Source: Anaerococcus vaginalis
Lineage (GTDB): Bacteria > Bacillota > Clostridia > Tissierellales > Peptoniphilaceae
Reading direction: 5' to 3'
NCBI GenBank assembly: GCA_018363915.1
Contig: JAGZMY010000001.1
Span: 62,001 to 126,000 of the forward strand
DNA: 64,000 bases
Positions 40,808 through 50,301 of the stretch are shown here, in pieces (position 1 is the first letter of the stretch; the number at the start of each line of letters is the position of its first letter). Under the pieces are notes generated by a model that searched no databases, was not told the DNA's origin, and saw nothing but the letters and a program-made list of their open reading frames with translations. The position numbers and the translations under genes are program-made.

Positions 40808-42661
40808 TTATTTTCTTTTCTTAGATGCTATTAGAGCAAAACTTGCTGCAGAAAGTGTGGTTAAAATAGAACTTAGTGAACCTATTCCGGTTTTTACATT
40901 TTCCGAACTACTCTTGCTGTAAGTGGTATTTGTTGTTGTGCTTACATTATTATCTGTAGTTTGTGATTTCTTTCTATTATTTATTGGGCTAGATTTTTTA
41001 GTTTCATTATTTTCTACATTATTATTTGCCTGAATATTTTCAACCGGATTTTTTACTGCGTTAGTTGTTGAAGCTACAATAATATTTTCGCTATCACTTG
41101 AAAGTTTTTTAGATTTAGTAGATGATGCAAGAATATTTTGTGAATTTGTAGTTGATTTAGCATCGGCAACTTTAACGCTTGGTTTTTGTGTAGCTTTAGC
41201 AACTCTTTGACTTTGTTTGTTATTTACCTTAACATTTTTGTCAGTTTTGCTTGTACTTACTTTTTTATTAGATGTATTTGATACCAAAGTATTAGAGTTT
41301 TTCTTTGGATTATTTGATTTTGCAGTAGCAGAATTATTTACTCTTGTTGTATTTGAGTTTAAATATTGATTAGCTAATGCGGATAAATTATTACTGGTAA
41401 TTACATTCAAAACAGCATTAACATAATTACTAGCTGTTGCATATCCAGCTTTTTTAATTAATCTTAATTGTTCTTTATAATCTTTAGCTTTAGTAACTCC
41501 AAAACTGCTATAATATCTACCACTTAATAAACTTAGATATTGTCTAATACTTTGTTCGTAAGTATCAAATTTTCTAAATTCATCTTTGATTCTTATATTT
41601 TTACCATTAATCTCTTCATTAGTTTGGTAAACGTGACCTTTACCTTTTCCTTTTTCAGAATTAGGAACTTTTACTCCAAATAAATTCTTGCTATATTTGG
41701 CAAGTGTAGATTCTCCCCATCCTGATTCAAGGATAGCTTGTCCCATCATTACTTCTGGGAAAATATTATATTCTTTAGCAAGATTTGAATGGCTTGCAAG
41801 CATTTCAAGAAATTCTTTTCTATTATTGTAATTATTTATATATTTTCCCTTATTAGAAGATTTGTTTTGGTAAGAAACAGCTTTAGGAGCAGCTTTTAAT
41901 GAAGGACTTTTTACAGCAGCCTTTTTAATTACAGGTGCTACTTGCAATTCTTCATTAGAATTTTTTTCTTCTTTTTGTTCGATAACAGGCTTTTCCTCTT
42001 TTATTAATTCTTTTTCAGAAGTTTCCTTTTTATTATCATCAGCCTTATTTTCTTCAGTTTTTTCCTTAATAAGCTCTTCATCCTTTTTATCATTTATAGA
42101 ATTTTCAGGTAAATTTTCTTTAACATTATCAATATTTTCTTCTTGAATATTGTCTTTTTCATCTACTATAAGCTTATCTTCATCAGATTCTTCAGTTTCT
42201 TCTTTTACTTCTTCAACATTTTCAACTTTTTCATTTTCATTTTGAGAATTTTCTATATTATTTTCTGAAACTTCAGGATTTTTAACTTCATTAAGATTTT
42301 CCTCTAAAGTTTCTTTTTCTGATTCTACAGTATTTGTTTGATTATCTTCTATATTATCTACAAGAGTTTGGATAGTTGAATTTTCCTCAGATTTCTCTTC
42401 GTTTTTATTATTTAAAACTTCTTCAATGTTTTTATCGCTATTTTCAACTTCTTCATTTTTTTCTGATTCTTGTATAGATTCTTTTTCTTCGATTTTGTCT
42501 TTTTCTTCTAAGTCAAGTTTTTTATCTACTATAACCTTTTCAGCATTAGTGGTTTCAATATCTTTAGCAGAAGAATTAGAAAATAACCCACCACTAGCAA
42601 GTAATAAAACTAATGCTCCACTTGTAATTTTTGTTATATTCTTGTTACTATTTTGTTTCAT
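40808..42661 (-). CDS. Cell-wall-anchored GH73 glucosaminidase
   Basis: A 617-residue surface protein predicted to cut peptidoglycan. Residues 1-32 form a signal peptide; 33-245 is a highly acidic, repetitive E/K/N/D-rich stalk with no predicted fold; about 275-432 is an endo-beta-N-acetylglucosaminidase (GH73) domain with catalytic E312 in AILESGWGES and YSKNLFGVK; 435-585 is a Ser/Thr/Asn-rich linker. The C-terminus reads NVKTG, a hydrophobic helix and KKRK, which is a sortase signal with NVKTG in place of LPXTG. AAGGAG lies before the ATG. Confidence 0.87.
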   Translation of the reverse strand: MKQNSNKNITKITSGALVLLLASGGLFSNSSAKDIETTNAEKVIVDKKLDLEEKDKIEEKESIQESEKNEEVENSDKNIEEVLNNKNEEKSEENSTIQTLVDNIEDNQTNTVESEKETLEENLNEVKNPEVSENNIENSQNENEKVENVEEVKEETEESDEDKLIVDEKDNIQEENIDNVKENLPENSINDKKDEELIKEKTEENKADDNKKETSEKELIKEEKPVIEQKEEKNSNEELQVAPVIKKAAVKSPSLKAAPKAVSYQNKSSNKGKYINNYNNRKEFLEMLASHSNLAKEYNIFPEVMMGQAILESGWGESTLAKYSKNLFGVKVPNSEKGKGKGHVYQTNEEINGKNIRIKDEFRKFDTYEQSIRQYLSLLSGRYYSSFGVTKAKDYKEQLRLIKKAGYATASNYVNAVLNVITSNNLSALANQYLNSNTTRVNNSATAKSNNPKKNSNTLVSNTSNKKVSTSKTDKNVKVNNKQSQRVAKATQKPSVKVADAKSTTNSQNILASSTKSKKLSSDSENIIVASTTNAVKNPVENIQANNNVENNETKKSSPINNRKKSQTTDNNVSTTTNTTYSKSSSENVKTGIGSLSSILTTLSAASFALIASKKRK

Positions 42662-42690
42662 TTAAAACTCCTTGTATTGTTATTACTATA

Positions 42691-42719
42691 ATAATATATT
42701 GTTTTGTAATAATTGTCAA
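42691..42719 (-). promoter_or_regulatory. Sigma-A promoter for the GH73 gene
   Basis: TTGACA (42714-42719), 17-base spacer, TATTAT (42691-42696) on the minus strand, 29 bases before the ATG. Confidence 0.75.
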
Positions 42720-42795
42720 TATTTAGTTTAAAATTCAATATATTTGTAATAATTTTAGAAAAAGTTTTGGATTTAGTATATATATTAAAAAACAA

Positions 42796-42823
42796 ATAAA
42801 AAGAGAGGATTTTTCCTCTCTTT
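42796..42823 (-). terminator. Terminator after rny
   Basis: AAAGAGAGG / CCTCTCTTT stem (42800-42808 with 42815-42823), 6-base loop, followed on the minus strand by TTTATTT. It lies 5 bases past the rny stop. Confidence 0.85.
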
Positions 42824-42828
42824 AAATT

Positions 42829-44367
42829 TTATTTAGCATATTCTATTGCTTTTGATTCTCTAATTACATTAACTTTTATTTGACCAGGATATTCTAATTC
42901 ATTTTCGATTTTTTGTGCAATCTCTCTAGCAATTACAACCATTTGATCGTCTGATATTTTTTCAGGCTTTATCATTACCCTAAGTTCTCTTCCTGCTTGA
43001 ACAGCGAAAGTTTTTTCTATACCATCAAATGAATTAGCAATTTCTTCTAAGTTTTCTAGTCTTTTAATATAATTTTCTAAGCTTTCTCTCCTTGCTCCAG
43101 GTCTTGCAGCTGAAATTGTATCTGATGCTTGTACTAGGATTGCAGCTATGCAATTAGCTTCTACATCTCCGTGATGGGATTCAATACAATTAATTACATT
43201 TTTGTTTTCGCCATATTTTTTTGCAGCTTCGACTCCTATTGATATATGAGTTCCTTCTACTTCATGATCTATAGCTTTCCCTAAATCATGTAATAGTCCT
43301 CCTCTTTTTGCATCTTTGTCGTCGAGTCCTAGTTCTTGAGCTAACATTCCAGCAATTTTTGCAACTTCTATGGAATGTTTTAAAACATTTTGTCCATAAG
43401 AAGTTCTAAATTTAAGTTTTCCTACAAGTCTTACAAGTTGAGGATGAAGATTGTGTATTCCCACTTCTTCAATTGCTCTTTGTCCGTCTTCAATTATTCT
43501 TTGTTCAACTTCATCTTCTGCTTTCATTAGCATTTCTTCGATTCTTGATGGATTTATTCTTCCATCAAGTATTAATCTTTCTAATGCTACTTTAGCTATT
43601 TCTCTTCTTATTGGTTCAAATGCAGATATTACTACAGCTTCTGGTGTGTCATCAATTATCATATCTGTTCCTGATAATTGTTCAAAAGCTCTGATATTTC
43701 TACCTTCTCTTCCAATTATGCGACCTTTCATTTCATCGTTTGGCAATGATACTACTGTAACTGTGCTTTCTGCTACTTCATCAGCCGCATATCTTTGAAT
43801 TGTTGTTGCTAGAATTTCTGAAGCTAATTTTTTACTTTCATTTTTTGTTTTTTCTTCAAACTCTTTAATGATTTTAGCTTGTTCATGAACAACATCATTC
43901 TTTAAGCTTTGAAGTAAAATATCTTTGGCCTCACTTGTTGTAAGTCCGGCAATATCTTGTAACTTCAACTCTTGTTCTTCGATAAGTTTCTCAATTCTGT
44001 CTTCTTTTTGTTTTAACTTTTTTTGGTCACTAGAGATTTCATCAGATTTCTTATCTAATAATAAGGATCTTTTGTCTAGACTCTCTTCCTTTTTTAAAAG
44101 ATGACCTTCTTTTGTAGCAAGTTCATTATTTTTTTTGCTAATTTCTTGCTCGCTTTCTTTTTTGCGTTTAGAAATCTCATCTTTAGCACTTATTAGCGCA
44201 TCTTTTTTTAGAGATTCGGCATCTCTATTTGCTTCATCAATAATTCTTGCAGATAATTCTTCTGCAGAAGAAATTTTTGATTCACCTATTTTTTTTCTAC
44301 AAAGATAGCCTATAAAAAAAGCTAATATTATGAAGGCGACAGATAGAATAATTTGATTAAAATTCAT
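42829..44367 (-). CDS. rny: Ribonuclease Y
   Basis: Membrane-tethered endonuclease that starts bulk mRNA decay. From ATG 44367 it is 512 residues; that start follows AGGAGGTGAT and places the membrane helix at 3-20 (a longer in-frame version starting 30 bases upstream lacks this). A long coiled coil (about 30-190) leads into a KH domain (GRIIGREGRNIRAFE) and an HD domain with HSIEVAKIAG and GLLHDLGKAIDHE, then HHGDVE. All metal ligands are present. It pairs with RNase J in this window. Confidence 0.96.
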   Translation of the reverse strand: MNFNQIILSVAFIILAFFIGYLCRKKIGESKISSAEELSARIIDEANRDAESLKKDALISAKDEISKRKKESEQEISKKNNELATKEGHLLKKEESLDKRSLLLDKKSDEISSDQKKLKQKEDRIEKLIEEQELKLQDIAGLTTSEAKDILLQSLKNDVVHEQAKIIKEFEEKTKNESKKLASEILATTIQRYAADEVAESTVTVVSLPNDEMKGRIIGREGRNIRAFEQLSGTDMIIDDTPEAVVISAFEPIRREIAKVALERLILDGRINPSRIEEMLMKAEDEVEQRIIEDGQRAIEEVGIHNLHPQLVRLVGKLKFRTSYGQNVLKHSIEVAKIAGMLAQELGLDDKDAKRGGLLHDLGKAIDHEVEGTHISIGVEAAKKYGENKNVINCIESHHGDVEANCIAAILVQASDTISAARPGARRESLENYIKRLENLEEIANSFDGIEKTFAVQAGRELRVMIKPEKISDDQMVVIAREIAQKIENELEYPGQIKVNVIRESKAIEYAK

Positions 44368-44451
44368 TTTATCACCTCCTGTAATTAGGATTTTCATCCT
44401 ATTAATAATTATATCATAAATCTATATTTATACGAAAAAGTTTTTCTAAAT

Positions 44452-46191
44452 TTATTTTTCTTTCATTTGTTTTAGATACATTTTTTTGTATTCTCCATTA
44501 TTTTGAATTAATTGTTCGTGATTACCGCTTTCTAAAATTTTGCCGTGTGATAGCACAATAATTTTATCTACATTTTTTATTGTTGATAATCTATGAGCAA
44601 CTATAAAAGTTGTTCTGTCTTTTTTTAATTCATTTATACCTTCTTGAATTATTTTTTCGGTTTCTGTATCTATATTTGATGTTGCTTCATCTAAAATCAG
44701 AATTTTTGGATCTCTTATATAAGCTCTTGCAAATGATATGAGTTGTTTTTCTCCTTGGCTTAAATTAGATCCATTTTCTAAAACTTTGCTGTCAATACCT
44801 CGTTTTAATAATTTTTGTCCACCAACCTTTTTTAATGATTCTATAACTTCTCTATCTGTAAAATCTTCTCCCAAGCTAATATTATCTTTTATGCTAGCCT
44901 TAAATAAAAAAGCATCTTGCAAAACAACTGCCATATCTTTTCTCAATAAATCTCTATTTACTTTATTAATATTGGTATTTCCTATATATATTTTTCCTTT
45001 TCTTGGGGAATAAAAATTTAAAAGCAGATTTATCAAAGTTGATTTTCCCGAACCTGTTTGCCCAACAAAAGCTATGGATGTTCCGTTTTTAACTTCGAAT
45101 GAAATTCCTTTTATTACATCTTCATTATCATAAGAAAAATAAATATCATCAAAATAAATGTCATTTTCCAAATTTATTTTTTTATTTTCTAATTTTTCCA
45201 TAGATTTCATTTCTAAAAGTTCAAATATGTGATTTGCTGAGCTTAGAGCATCTTCTACATCTCCAAATCTCATAATTATTGTATTGATATTATTGAAAAT
45301 TTTGGTTGTATAGTCTATTGCCATATATAAAGAACCTATTGTTACAAAATATATATTTGTAATTGAGCCAAGACCAAAATAAATAAGCACGATTATTATA
45401 GCTAAAAATTGAATAATATCCATAGCTCTATAACCTGAATAAGATCTTAATTTGGATAATTTTATATTCAAATCGTATATTTTTCTATTTATCTTATCAA
45501 ATTTTTTGAAAATATAATTTTCTCTATTAAAAACTTGAATGATTTCCATATTTTGAATATATTCATTAATTTTTGCATTGACATCTGCTGTATAGATTTT
45601 TATATCTTTTGTATATGCATAAGTTTTATTTAAATAAGTTTTAAATATCAAATACACAATAGGCATGAGTATCAAAAGCATTAAAGCTGCTATTGTATCA
45701 GTAAATAAAAGTGTTATATATAGACCAATAATTAATATTAAGGAATTTATAATATCAGAAAACAATAGTTGAAACATTGTTTTTAATTTATTTGTATCAT
45801 TGGTTATTCTTGATGCGATTTTTCCTGAAGGAAGATTATCAAAATAGGAAATTGGAAAAGTTGATACCTTATCATAAACATCTTTTTGTACTTTTGATGC
45901 AATTTTATTGGCTGCAATTTGAAAATTAACTCTAGACCTATTTAATAAAATTCCTGACAATACAAAAACAATAAAATATATAAATAATAGTATAGCAATT
46001 TTTTTGTAGCTTTGTGGTGTAAGCCTAGATTTTAATACATCATTTATTATAAAAGCAATAATCATAGGTCCGATTATTTCAAGTATAGTTCGCAAAAAAG
46101 AAAAAATAAATCCAATAAGCAAAGACTTTTTTTCATCTAATGCGTAAGTTTTTAATTTATTATAATTTTTCTTTTCATTTGCCTTAATCAT
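44452..46191 (-). CDS. ABC exporter subunit, consensus ATPase half
   Basis: A 579-residue half-transporter: six membrane helices (about 25-310) and a nucleotide-binding domain. Walker A is VGQTGSGKST, Walker B ILILDEATSN with the catalytic Glu, but the signature is LSQGE rather than LSGGQ. Together with the upstream subunit, whose Walker B ends in Asp, this makes one consensus and one degenerate ATP site, as in TM287/288 and BmrCD. Start ATG 46191 follows AGGTGAT within the upstream gene. Substrate unknown; drugs or lipids are plausible. Confidence 0.9.
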   Translation of the reverse strand: MIKANEKKNYNKLKTYALDEKKSLLIGFIFSFLRTILEIIGPMIIAFIINDVLKSRLTPQSYKKIAILLFIYFIVFVLSGILLNRSRVNFQIAANKIASKVQKDVYDKVSTFPISYFDNLPSGKIASRITNDTNKLKTMFQLLFSDIINSLILIIGLYITLLFTDTIAALMLLILMPIVYLIFKTYLNKTYAYTKDIKIYTADVNAKINEYIQNMEIIQVFNRENYIFKKFDKINRKIYDLNIKLSKLRSYSGYRAMDIIQFLAIIIVLIYFGLGSITNIYFVTIGSLYMAIDYTTKIFNNINTIIMRFGDVEDALSSANHIFELLEMKSMEKLENKKINLENDIYFDDIYFSYDNEDVIKGISFEVKNGTSIAFVGQTGSGKSTLINLLLNFYSPRKGKIYIGNTNINKVNRDLLRKDMAVVLQDAFLFKASIKDNISLGEDFTDREVIESLKKVGGQKLLKRGIDSKVLENGSNLSQGEKQLISFARAYIRDPKILILDEATSNIDTETEKIIQEGINELKKDRTTFIVAHRLSTIKNVDKIIVLSHGKILESGNHEQLIQNNGEYKKMYLKQMKEK

Positions 46192-47917
46192 ACATATCAC
46201 CTAAAATTTGATTTTCGTATTGTTTTTTATACCATTTGTCATCTTTCATTAGCTCATAATGGTTTCCTTTTTCAACAATTTTTCCATCTTCTAAAACAAT
46301 AATTTCATCACAATTTTGCACTTGGCTTATCCTATGAGCAATTACAATTGTTGTTTTATTGTTCCTATATTTATTTAAATTTGTAATAATATTTTTTTCG
46401 GTATTGGCATCAACAGCACTCATAGCATCATCTAGGATTAAAACTTCTGGATTTTTTAATACAGCCCTAGCAATAGACAATCTTTGTTTTTGTCCACCTG
46501 ATAATGAAACTCCTTTTTCTCCAGTAATAGTTTCAAGACCTTCAGGAAAATCAGCTATATCTTTTTTAAAATCAGCTATTTCTATTGCCAAATTCAACTC
46601 TTCTTCACTTGCATCTTCTTTTGTAAATAAGATATTGTTTCTTAATGTATCTGAAAAAATCATATTTTCTTGTGGAACATACCCAAGATTTTCCTTAAAA
46701 CTTTTAAAAGAAATATCTGATGAAATATCATCATTAAAATATATATCAGATTTATCAACCTTATATAAGTCTAAAATTTGTTTAATCAGAGTAGTTTTGC
46801 CTGATGAAGTTTTTCCTAAAATCCCCAAAGATTTAGAATTTTTTATAGATAAGTTTATTTCGTTTAATATATTTTCTTTTGAACTTGGATATTTAAAATT
46901 ATGATTATCAAATTCTATATCCAATGGGAAATTGACGCTTTTTTTATTATCTGTATTTTTTATTTCCTCTTTATAATTTAAAGTTTCATCTATCCTATCC
47001 ATAGCAGCGCTAGCTTGCTCTTTTAAATTTATAAAATCTCCTAGAGCATACATTGGCCAAACTAGCATATTTAAATAATAGGTAAAAGAAACAATTTGAC
47101 CTATAGAAATTTTTCCTAAACTCATTAAATATGATCCAAATCCTATTGCTATAATAAAAGTAAGTGACGTTATAATTCTTTCTACAGGAGCTAAAAGTGC
47201 TTGATATTTTGCAAGAATTATATTGTTTGTAGCTAATTTATCAGCGTTTTTATAAAATATTTTCCTTCTATTTTCAACTATATTGAAAACCCTAATAAGC
47301 CTTATACCTTCTGCATCTTCCAAAACACTATCATTTAACCTATCAAAGGATTGATTTACTTTTTTTGACTTATCATAAATCTTATCCCCTATTTTAAAAT
47401 AAATAATAGCAATAAAGGGTAGCGGTAAAATAGAAAGCAAAGTAAGCCTTAAATCAATAGTAAAAACCATAACCAAAATTATACTAAAAGGAAGAATTGT
47501 AGCATCTATTAGTGCTAAAGTTCCGTAACCTGCCATTATTGATATTTGTGAAATATCATTGGTAGATTTTCCCATAAGAGATCCTGTAGAATTTTTTTCG
47601 AAAAATTCTTGGGATTGGTTTAAAAATTTTCTCATTAACTTATTTCTTGCTAAATATTCTATGCTTCCACTAGCCTTAAAAACATTATAAGACCAACCCA
47701 TAGCCAAAAAATATTTTAAAATAACCACAAATATAGTAAAGGATATAATTTTAATAAAATTATTTAAATCAATTGAATTGTTGTATATTAAATCAATTAA
47801 TTTTCCAATAATATATGGCAAAAATAGTGAAACAATATCACTTAATAATAAAAATATAACTCCAATGATATAATATTTCTTATAATACTTGATAAACCAT
47901 TTAAATTTTTTGTACAT
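46184..47917 (-). CDS. ABC exporter subunit, non-catalytic Walker B half
   Basis: A 577-residue half-transporter with six membrane helices and a nucleotide-binding domain. Walker A is LGKTSSGKTT, signature VSLSGGQKQRLS is consensus, and Walker B reads VLILDDAMSA, so the catalytic glutamate is aspartate. It overlaps the next subunit by 8 bases, which fits a heterodimer of YheI/YheH or LmrCD type. AGAGGTAGT precedes the ATG. The cysE terminator lies just upstream, so a separate promoter is likely but not resolved. Confidence 0.9.
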   Translation of the reverse strand: MYKKFKWFIKYYKKYYIIGVIFLLLSDIVSLFLPYIIGKLIDLIYNNSIDLNNFIKIISFTIFVVILKYFLAMGWSYNVFKASGSIEYLARNKLMRKFLNQSQEFFEKNSTGSLMGKSTNDISQISIMAGYGTLALIDATILPFSIILVMVFTIDLRLTLLSILPLPFIAIIYFKIGDKIYDKSKKVNQSFDRLNDSVLEDAEGIRLIRVFNIVENRRKIFYKNADKLATNNIILAKYQALLAPVERIITSLTFIIAIGFGSYLMSLGKISIGQIVSFTYYLNMLVWPMYALGDFINLKEQASAAMDRIDETLNYKEEIKNTDNKKSVNFPLDIEFDNHNFKYPSSKENILNEINLSIKNSKSLGILGKTSSGKTTLIKQILDLYKVDKSDIYFNDDISSDISFKSFKENLGYVPQENMIFSDTLRNNILFTKEDASEEELNLAIEIADFKKDIADFPEGLETITGEKGVSLSGGQKQRLSIARAVLKNPEVLILDDAMSAVDANTEKNIITNLNKYRNNKTTIVIAHRISQVQNCDEIIVLEDGKIVEKGNHYELMKDDKWYKKQYENQILGDMYD

Positions 47918-47933
47918 ACTACCTCTTAAAATT

Positions 47934-47992
47934 AAAGAGCTGTTAATTTTAAAATATTTGTTAATAATTTAAAATTAAATAACAGCCCTTTT
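47934..47992 (-). terminator. Long hairpin terminator after cysE
   Basis: AAAGAGCTGTTA pairs with TAACAGCCCTTT (one G-T pair), with an inner A+T stem AATTTTAAA, followed in minus direction by AATTTT. It separates cysK-cysE from the ABC pair. Confidence 0.7.
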
Positions 47993-47993
47993 C

Positions 47994-48524
47994 TTATTTA
48001 TTATGTTTATGTTTTATAATTTTAGCTGGAGCTCCTACTGCAGTACAATCATCTGGCACATCATCTAAAACTACAGAATTTGCACCAATTTTACAAAAAT
48101 TACCTATGGTGATATTTCCCAATAAAATTGCACCTGCTCCAATTAAAACATTATTACCAACAGTTGGATGTCTTTTTACTCTTGCATTTTTTAAACCACC
48201 TAAGGTAACGCCATGATACATTAACACATCATCGCCAACTTCAGCAGTTTCTCCAATCACAACACCCATTCCATGATCTATATAACATCTTCTTCCAATC
48301 TTAGCACCAGGATGGATTTCAATGCCAGTTTCTCTTCTAGCTTTTTGACTAATCTCATTTGCCTTAGAAAATTCTCCTTGTAAATATAATTTGTGTGCCT
48401 CAAAATGAGCTAATAAAGCCTTAATTCCTGGAGAAAATCTCAAAGCATCTTCTGCCTTAGTTAAGGCAGGATCTTTTTCCAAAGCTGCCTTAACTAATTC
48501 ATCTTTATATTCTTCAAAAGTCAT
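47994..48524 (-). CDS. cysE: Serine O-acetyltransferase
   Basis: Makes O-acetylserine from serine and acetyl-CoA. The 176-residue short (EpsC/bacillus-type) form has a helical N-terminal half and a left-handed beta-helix of hexapeptide repeats. Catalytic residues are in GRRCYIDHGMGVVIGE (His) and MYHGVTLGG. The start is 1 base past the cysK stop, so the pair makes cysteine in two consecutive steps. The order cysK-cysE suggests a bienzyme complex. Confidence 0.95.
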   Translation of the reverse strand: MTFEEYKDELVKAALEKDPALTKAEDALRFSPGIKALLAHFEAHKLYLQGEFSKANEISQKARRETGIEIHPGAKIGRRCYIDHGMGVVIGETAEVGDDVLMYHGVTLGGLKNARVKRHPTVGNNVLIGAGAILLGNITIGNFCKIGANSVVLDDVPDDCTAVGAPAKIIKHKHNK

Positions 48525-48525
48525 A

Positions 48526-49437
48526 TTAATCTATATTATACAATTCTGTTGACAAATATCTTTCGCCTGTATCTGGCAAAACAGTAACAACCTTTTTACC
48601 CTCGCCTAGCTTATCAGCTATTTCTATTGCACCACATACATTAGCTCCTGAAGAAATTCCAACAGCTAAAGCTTCATTTTTAGCTAAGTATCTAGACATT
48701 TTTATAGCATCATCGCCTTTAACATCAACAATTCCATCTATTAAATCAAAATCTAAATTTTTAGGAATAAAGTTTCCACCGATTCCTTGGATTTTATGAC
48801 CTGATGCTTTACCACCTGATAATAAAGGACTTTCTGCTGGCTCAATTGCAAAAATCTTTACATTTTTATTATTTTCTTTTAGTCTTTTGCCAACTCCTGT
48901 TACAGTTCCACCAGTTCCAACTCCAGCAATAAAAGCATCTGGAGATATTTCATTTAAAATTTCAACACCAGTTGTTTCGTAATGAGCCTTTATATTAGCA
49001 GGGTTTGAGAATTGGTCTGGCATAAAATATCCGTCTTTTTTTGATAATTCTATAGCCTTATCAACTGATCCTTGAAGACCATTTTCTGTTGTCCTTATTA
49101 CTTCAGCTCCGTAAGCTTGAGCAAGCTTTGATCGTTCTATACTCATTGAGCTTGGAATAGTTAATATACATTTATATCCTTTTGCAGCAGCAAGGGCAGC
49201 AAGAGCTAGGCCCGTATTTCCACTTGTTGGCTCTACAATTGTATCGCCTTTTTTTAGTTTTCCATTTTTTTCTGCTTCTTCTATCATATACAAAGCTATT
49301 CTATCTTTTATAGAGCCTGCTATATTATTTTTTTCAACTTTTACATAAATATCTGCTCTACCTTCTTTTTTCAAGGAATTTAATTTTAATAATGGAGTAT
49401 TTCCAATTATTTCTTTTGCGTTATTATAAATTTTCAT
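48526..49437 (-). CDS. cysK: Cysteine synthase (O-acetylserine thiol-lyase)
   Basis: PLP enzyme that converts O-acetylserine and sulfide to cysteine. From ATG 49437 it is 303 residues; that ATG follows GGAGAATTA, and a TTG 15 bases earlier would sit before the ribosome site. IIGNTPLLKL opens it, NIAGSIKDRIA has the PLP lysine, PTSGNTGLALAA the substrate loop, and VGTGGTVTGVGK the phosphate site. Expression is likely controlled by sulfur supply, but no T-box or SAM riboswitch is visible upstream. Confidence 0.96.
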   Translation of the reverse strand: MKIYNNAKEIIGNTPLLKLNSLKKEGRADIYVKVEKNNIAGSIKDRIALYMIEEAEKNGKLKKGDTIVEPTSGNTGLALAALAAAKGYKCILTIPSSMSIERSKLAQAYGAEVIRTTENGLQGSVDKAIELSKKDGYFMPDQFSNPANIKAHYETTGVEILNEISPDAFIAGVGTGGTVTGVGKRLKENNKNVKIFAIEPAESPLLSGGKASGHKIQGIGGNFIPKNLDFDLIDGIVDVKGDDAIKMSRYLAKNEALAVGISSGANVCGAIEIADKLGEGKKVVTVLPDTGERYLSTELYNID

Positions 49438-49507
49438 TAATTCTCCTTTCAAAATTATATATAAAAATTTAAAATTTAAAAATCATTTAATTTTTTCAAT
49501 TGTTAAT

Positions 49508-49535
49508 ATTATATAGTAAAAAAATAATCTTTCAA
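49508..49535 (-). promoter_or_regulatory. Sigma-A promoter for cysK-cysE
   Basis: TTGAAA (49530-49535), 16-base spacer, TATAAT (49508-49513) on the minus strand. About 70 bases of A+T-rich leader follow. Confidence 0.6.
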
Positions 49536-49543
49536 ACGATTAA

Positions 49544-49569
49544 GAAAAAAATCATAGTAAATTACTATG
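49544..49569 (-). terminator. Second hairpin after tsf, upstream of the cysK promoter
   Basis: CATAGT/ACTATG stem (extended 8-bp dyad CATAGTAA/TTACTATG at 49553-49569) then ATTTTTTT in minus direction. It lies 9 bases upstream of the cysK -35, so it may instead be an operator. Confidence 0.5.
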
Positions 49570-49578
49570 GATTCTTTG

Positions 49579-49605
49579 TAAAAAAAGAAAGCCAAAAGGC
49601 TTTCT
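49579..49605 (-). terminator. Terminator after tsf
   Basis: AGAAAGCC (49586-49593) / GGCTTTCT (49598-49605), 4-base loop, followed by a T-run on the minus strand. 14 bases past the tsf stop. Confidence 0.88.
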
Positions 49606-49619
49606 CTATAATTTAATTA

Positions 49620-50288
49620 TTAAGCATTCATTTGGCTTTGAACTTCTTTAGCGAAATCTTCTTCTTTTTTCTCTAAACCTTCGCCAACTTCAAATCTAGC
49701 AAATCTTCTGATTTTGATATTTTCTCCTACATTATTTGCAGTATCTCTTAGATATTGTTCTATTGTAAGATCTGGATTTTTGATATATTGTTGATCCATT
49801 AAGCATACATCTTTGAAATATTTTTTAAGTCTACCTTCAACTTTTTTATGAGCTATCATTTCTTTTTTGTCTTCAGGCATATTTGGATTAGCTTCATTCA
49901 TAGCTTGTTTAATTAATATTTCTTTTTGTTCTGCTACATCTTTTTCATCAGCGTCTTCTTCTGAAATGTATAGTGGATTTAAAGCAGCTATATGCATAGC
50001 TATATTTTTTGCAAATTCTTTAACTGTGTCTGTATTTGCTGAAAAATCTGTTTCAGTATTGATTTCAACGATTACACCAATTTTATCGTTGTGAATGTAT
50101 GAACCAATAATTCCTTCAGCAGCAATTCTATCAGCTTTTTTATCTAAAGTAGCTTGTCCTTTTTCTTTTAATAGTTTTATAGCATCATCTATATTACCAT
50201 CTGTTTCAGTTAAAGCTTTTTTACAATCCATCATTCCTGCGCCAGTTTTTTCTCTTAATTCTTTTACTAATTTTGCACTTACTGCCAT
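49620..50288 (-). CDS. tsf: Elongation factor Ts
   Basis: Nucleotide exchange factor for EF-Tu. It is 222 residues, at the short end of the family. The N-terminal UBA-like domain VKELREKTGAGMMDCKKAL and EGIIGSYIHNDKIGVIVEIN with TETDFSANTDTVKEF are the family signatures; the TDF region contacts EF-Tu. TAGGAGGAT precedes the ATG and rpsB ends 13 bases upstream. Confidence 0.96.
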   Translation of the reverse strand: MAVSAKLVKELREKTGAGMMDCKKALTETDGNIDDAIKLLKEKGQATLDKKADRIAAEGIIGSYIHNDKIGVIVEINTETDFSANTDTVKEFAKNIAMHIAALNPLYISEEDADEKDVAEQKEILIKQAMNEANPNMPEDKKEMIAHKKVEGRLKKYFKDVCLMDQQYIKNPDLTIEQYLRDTANNVGENIKIRRFARFEVGEGLEKKEEDFAKEVQSQMNA

Positions 50289-50301
50289 GATATCCTCCTA
50301 A

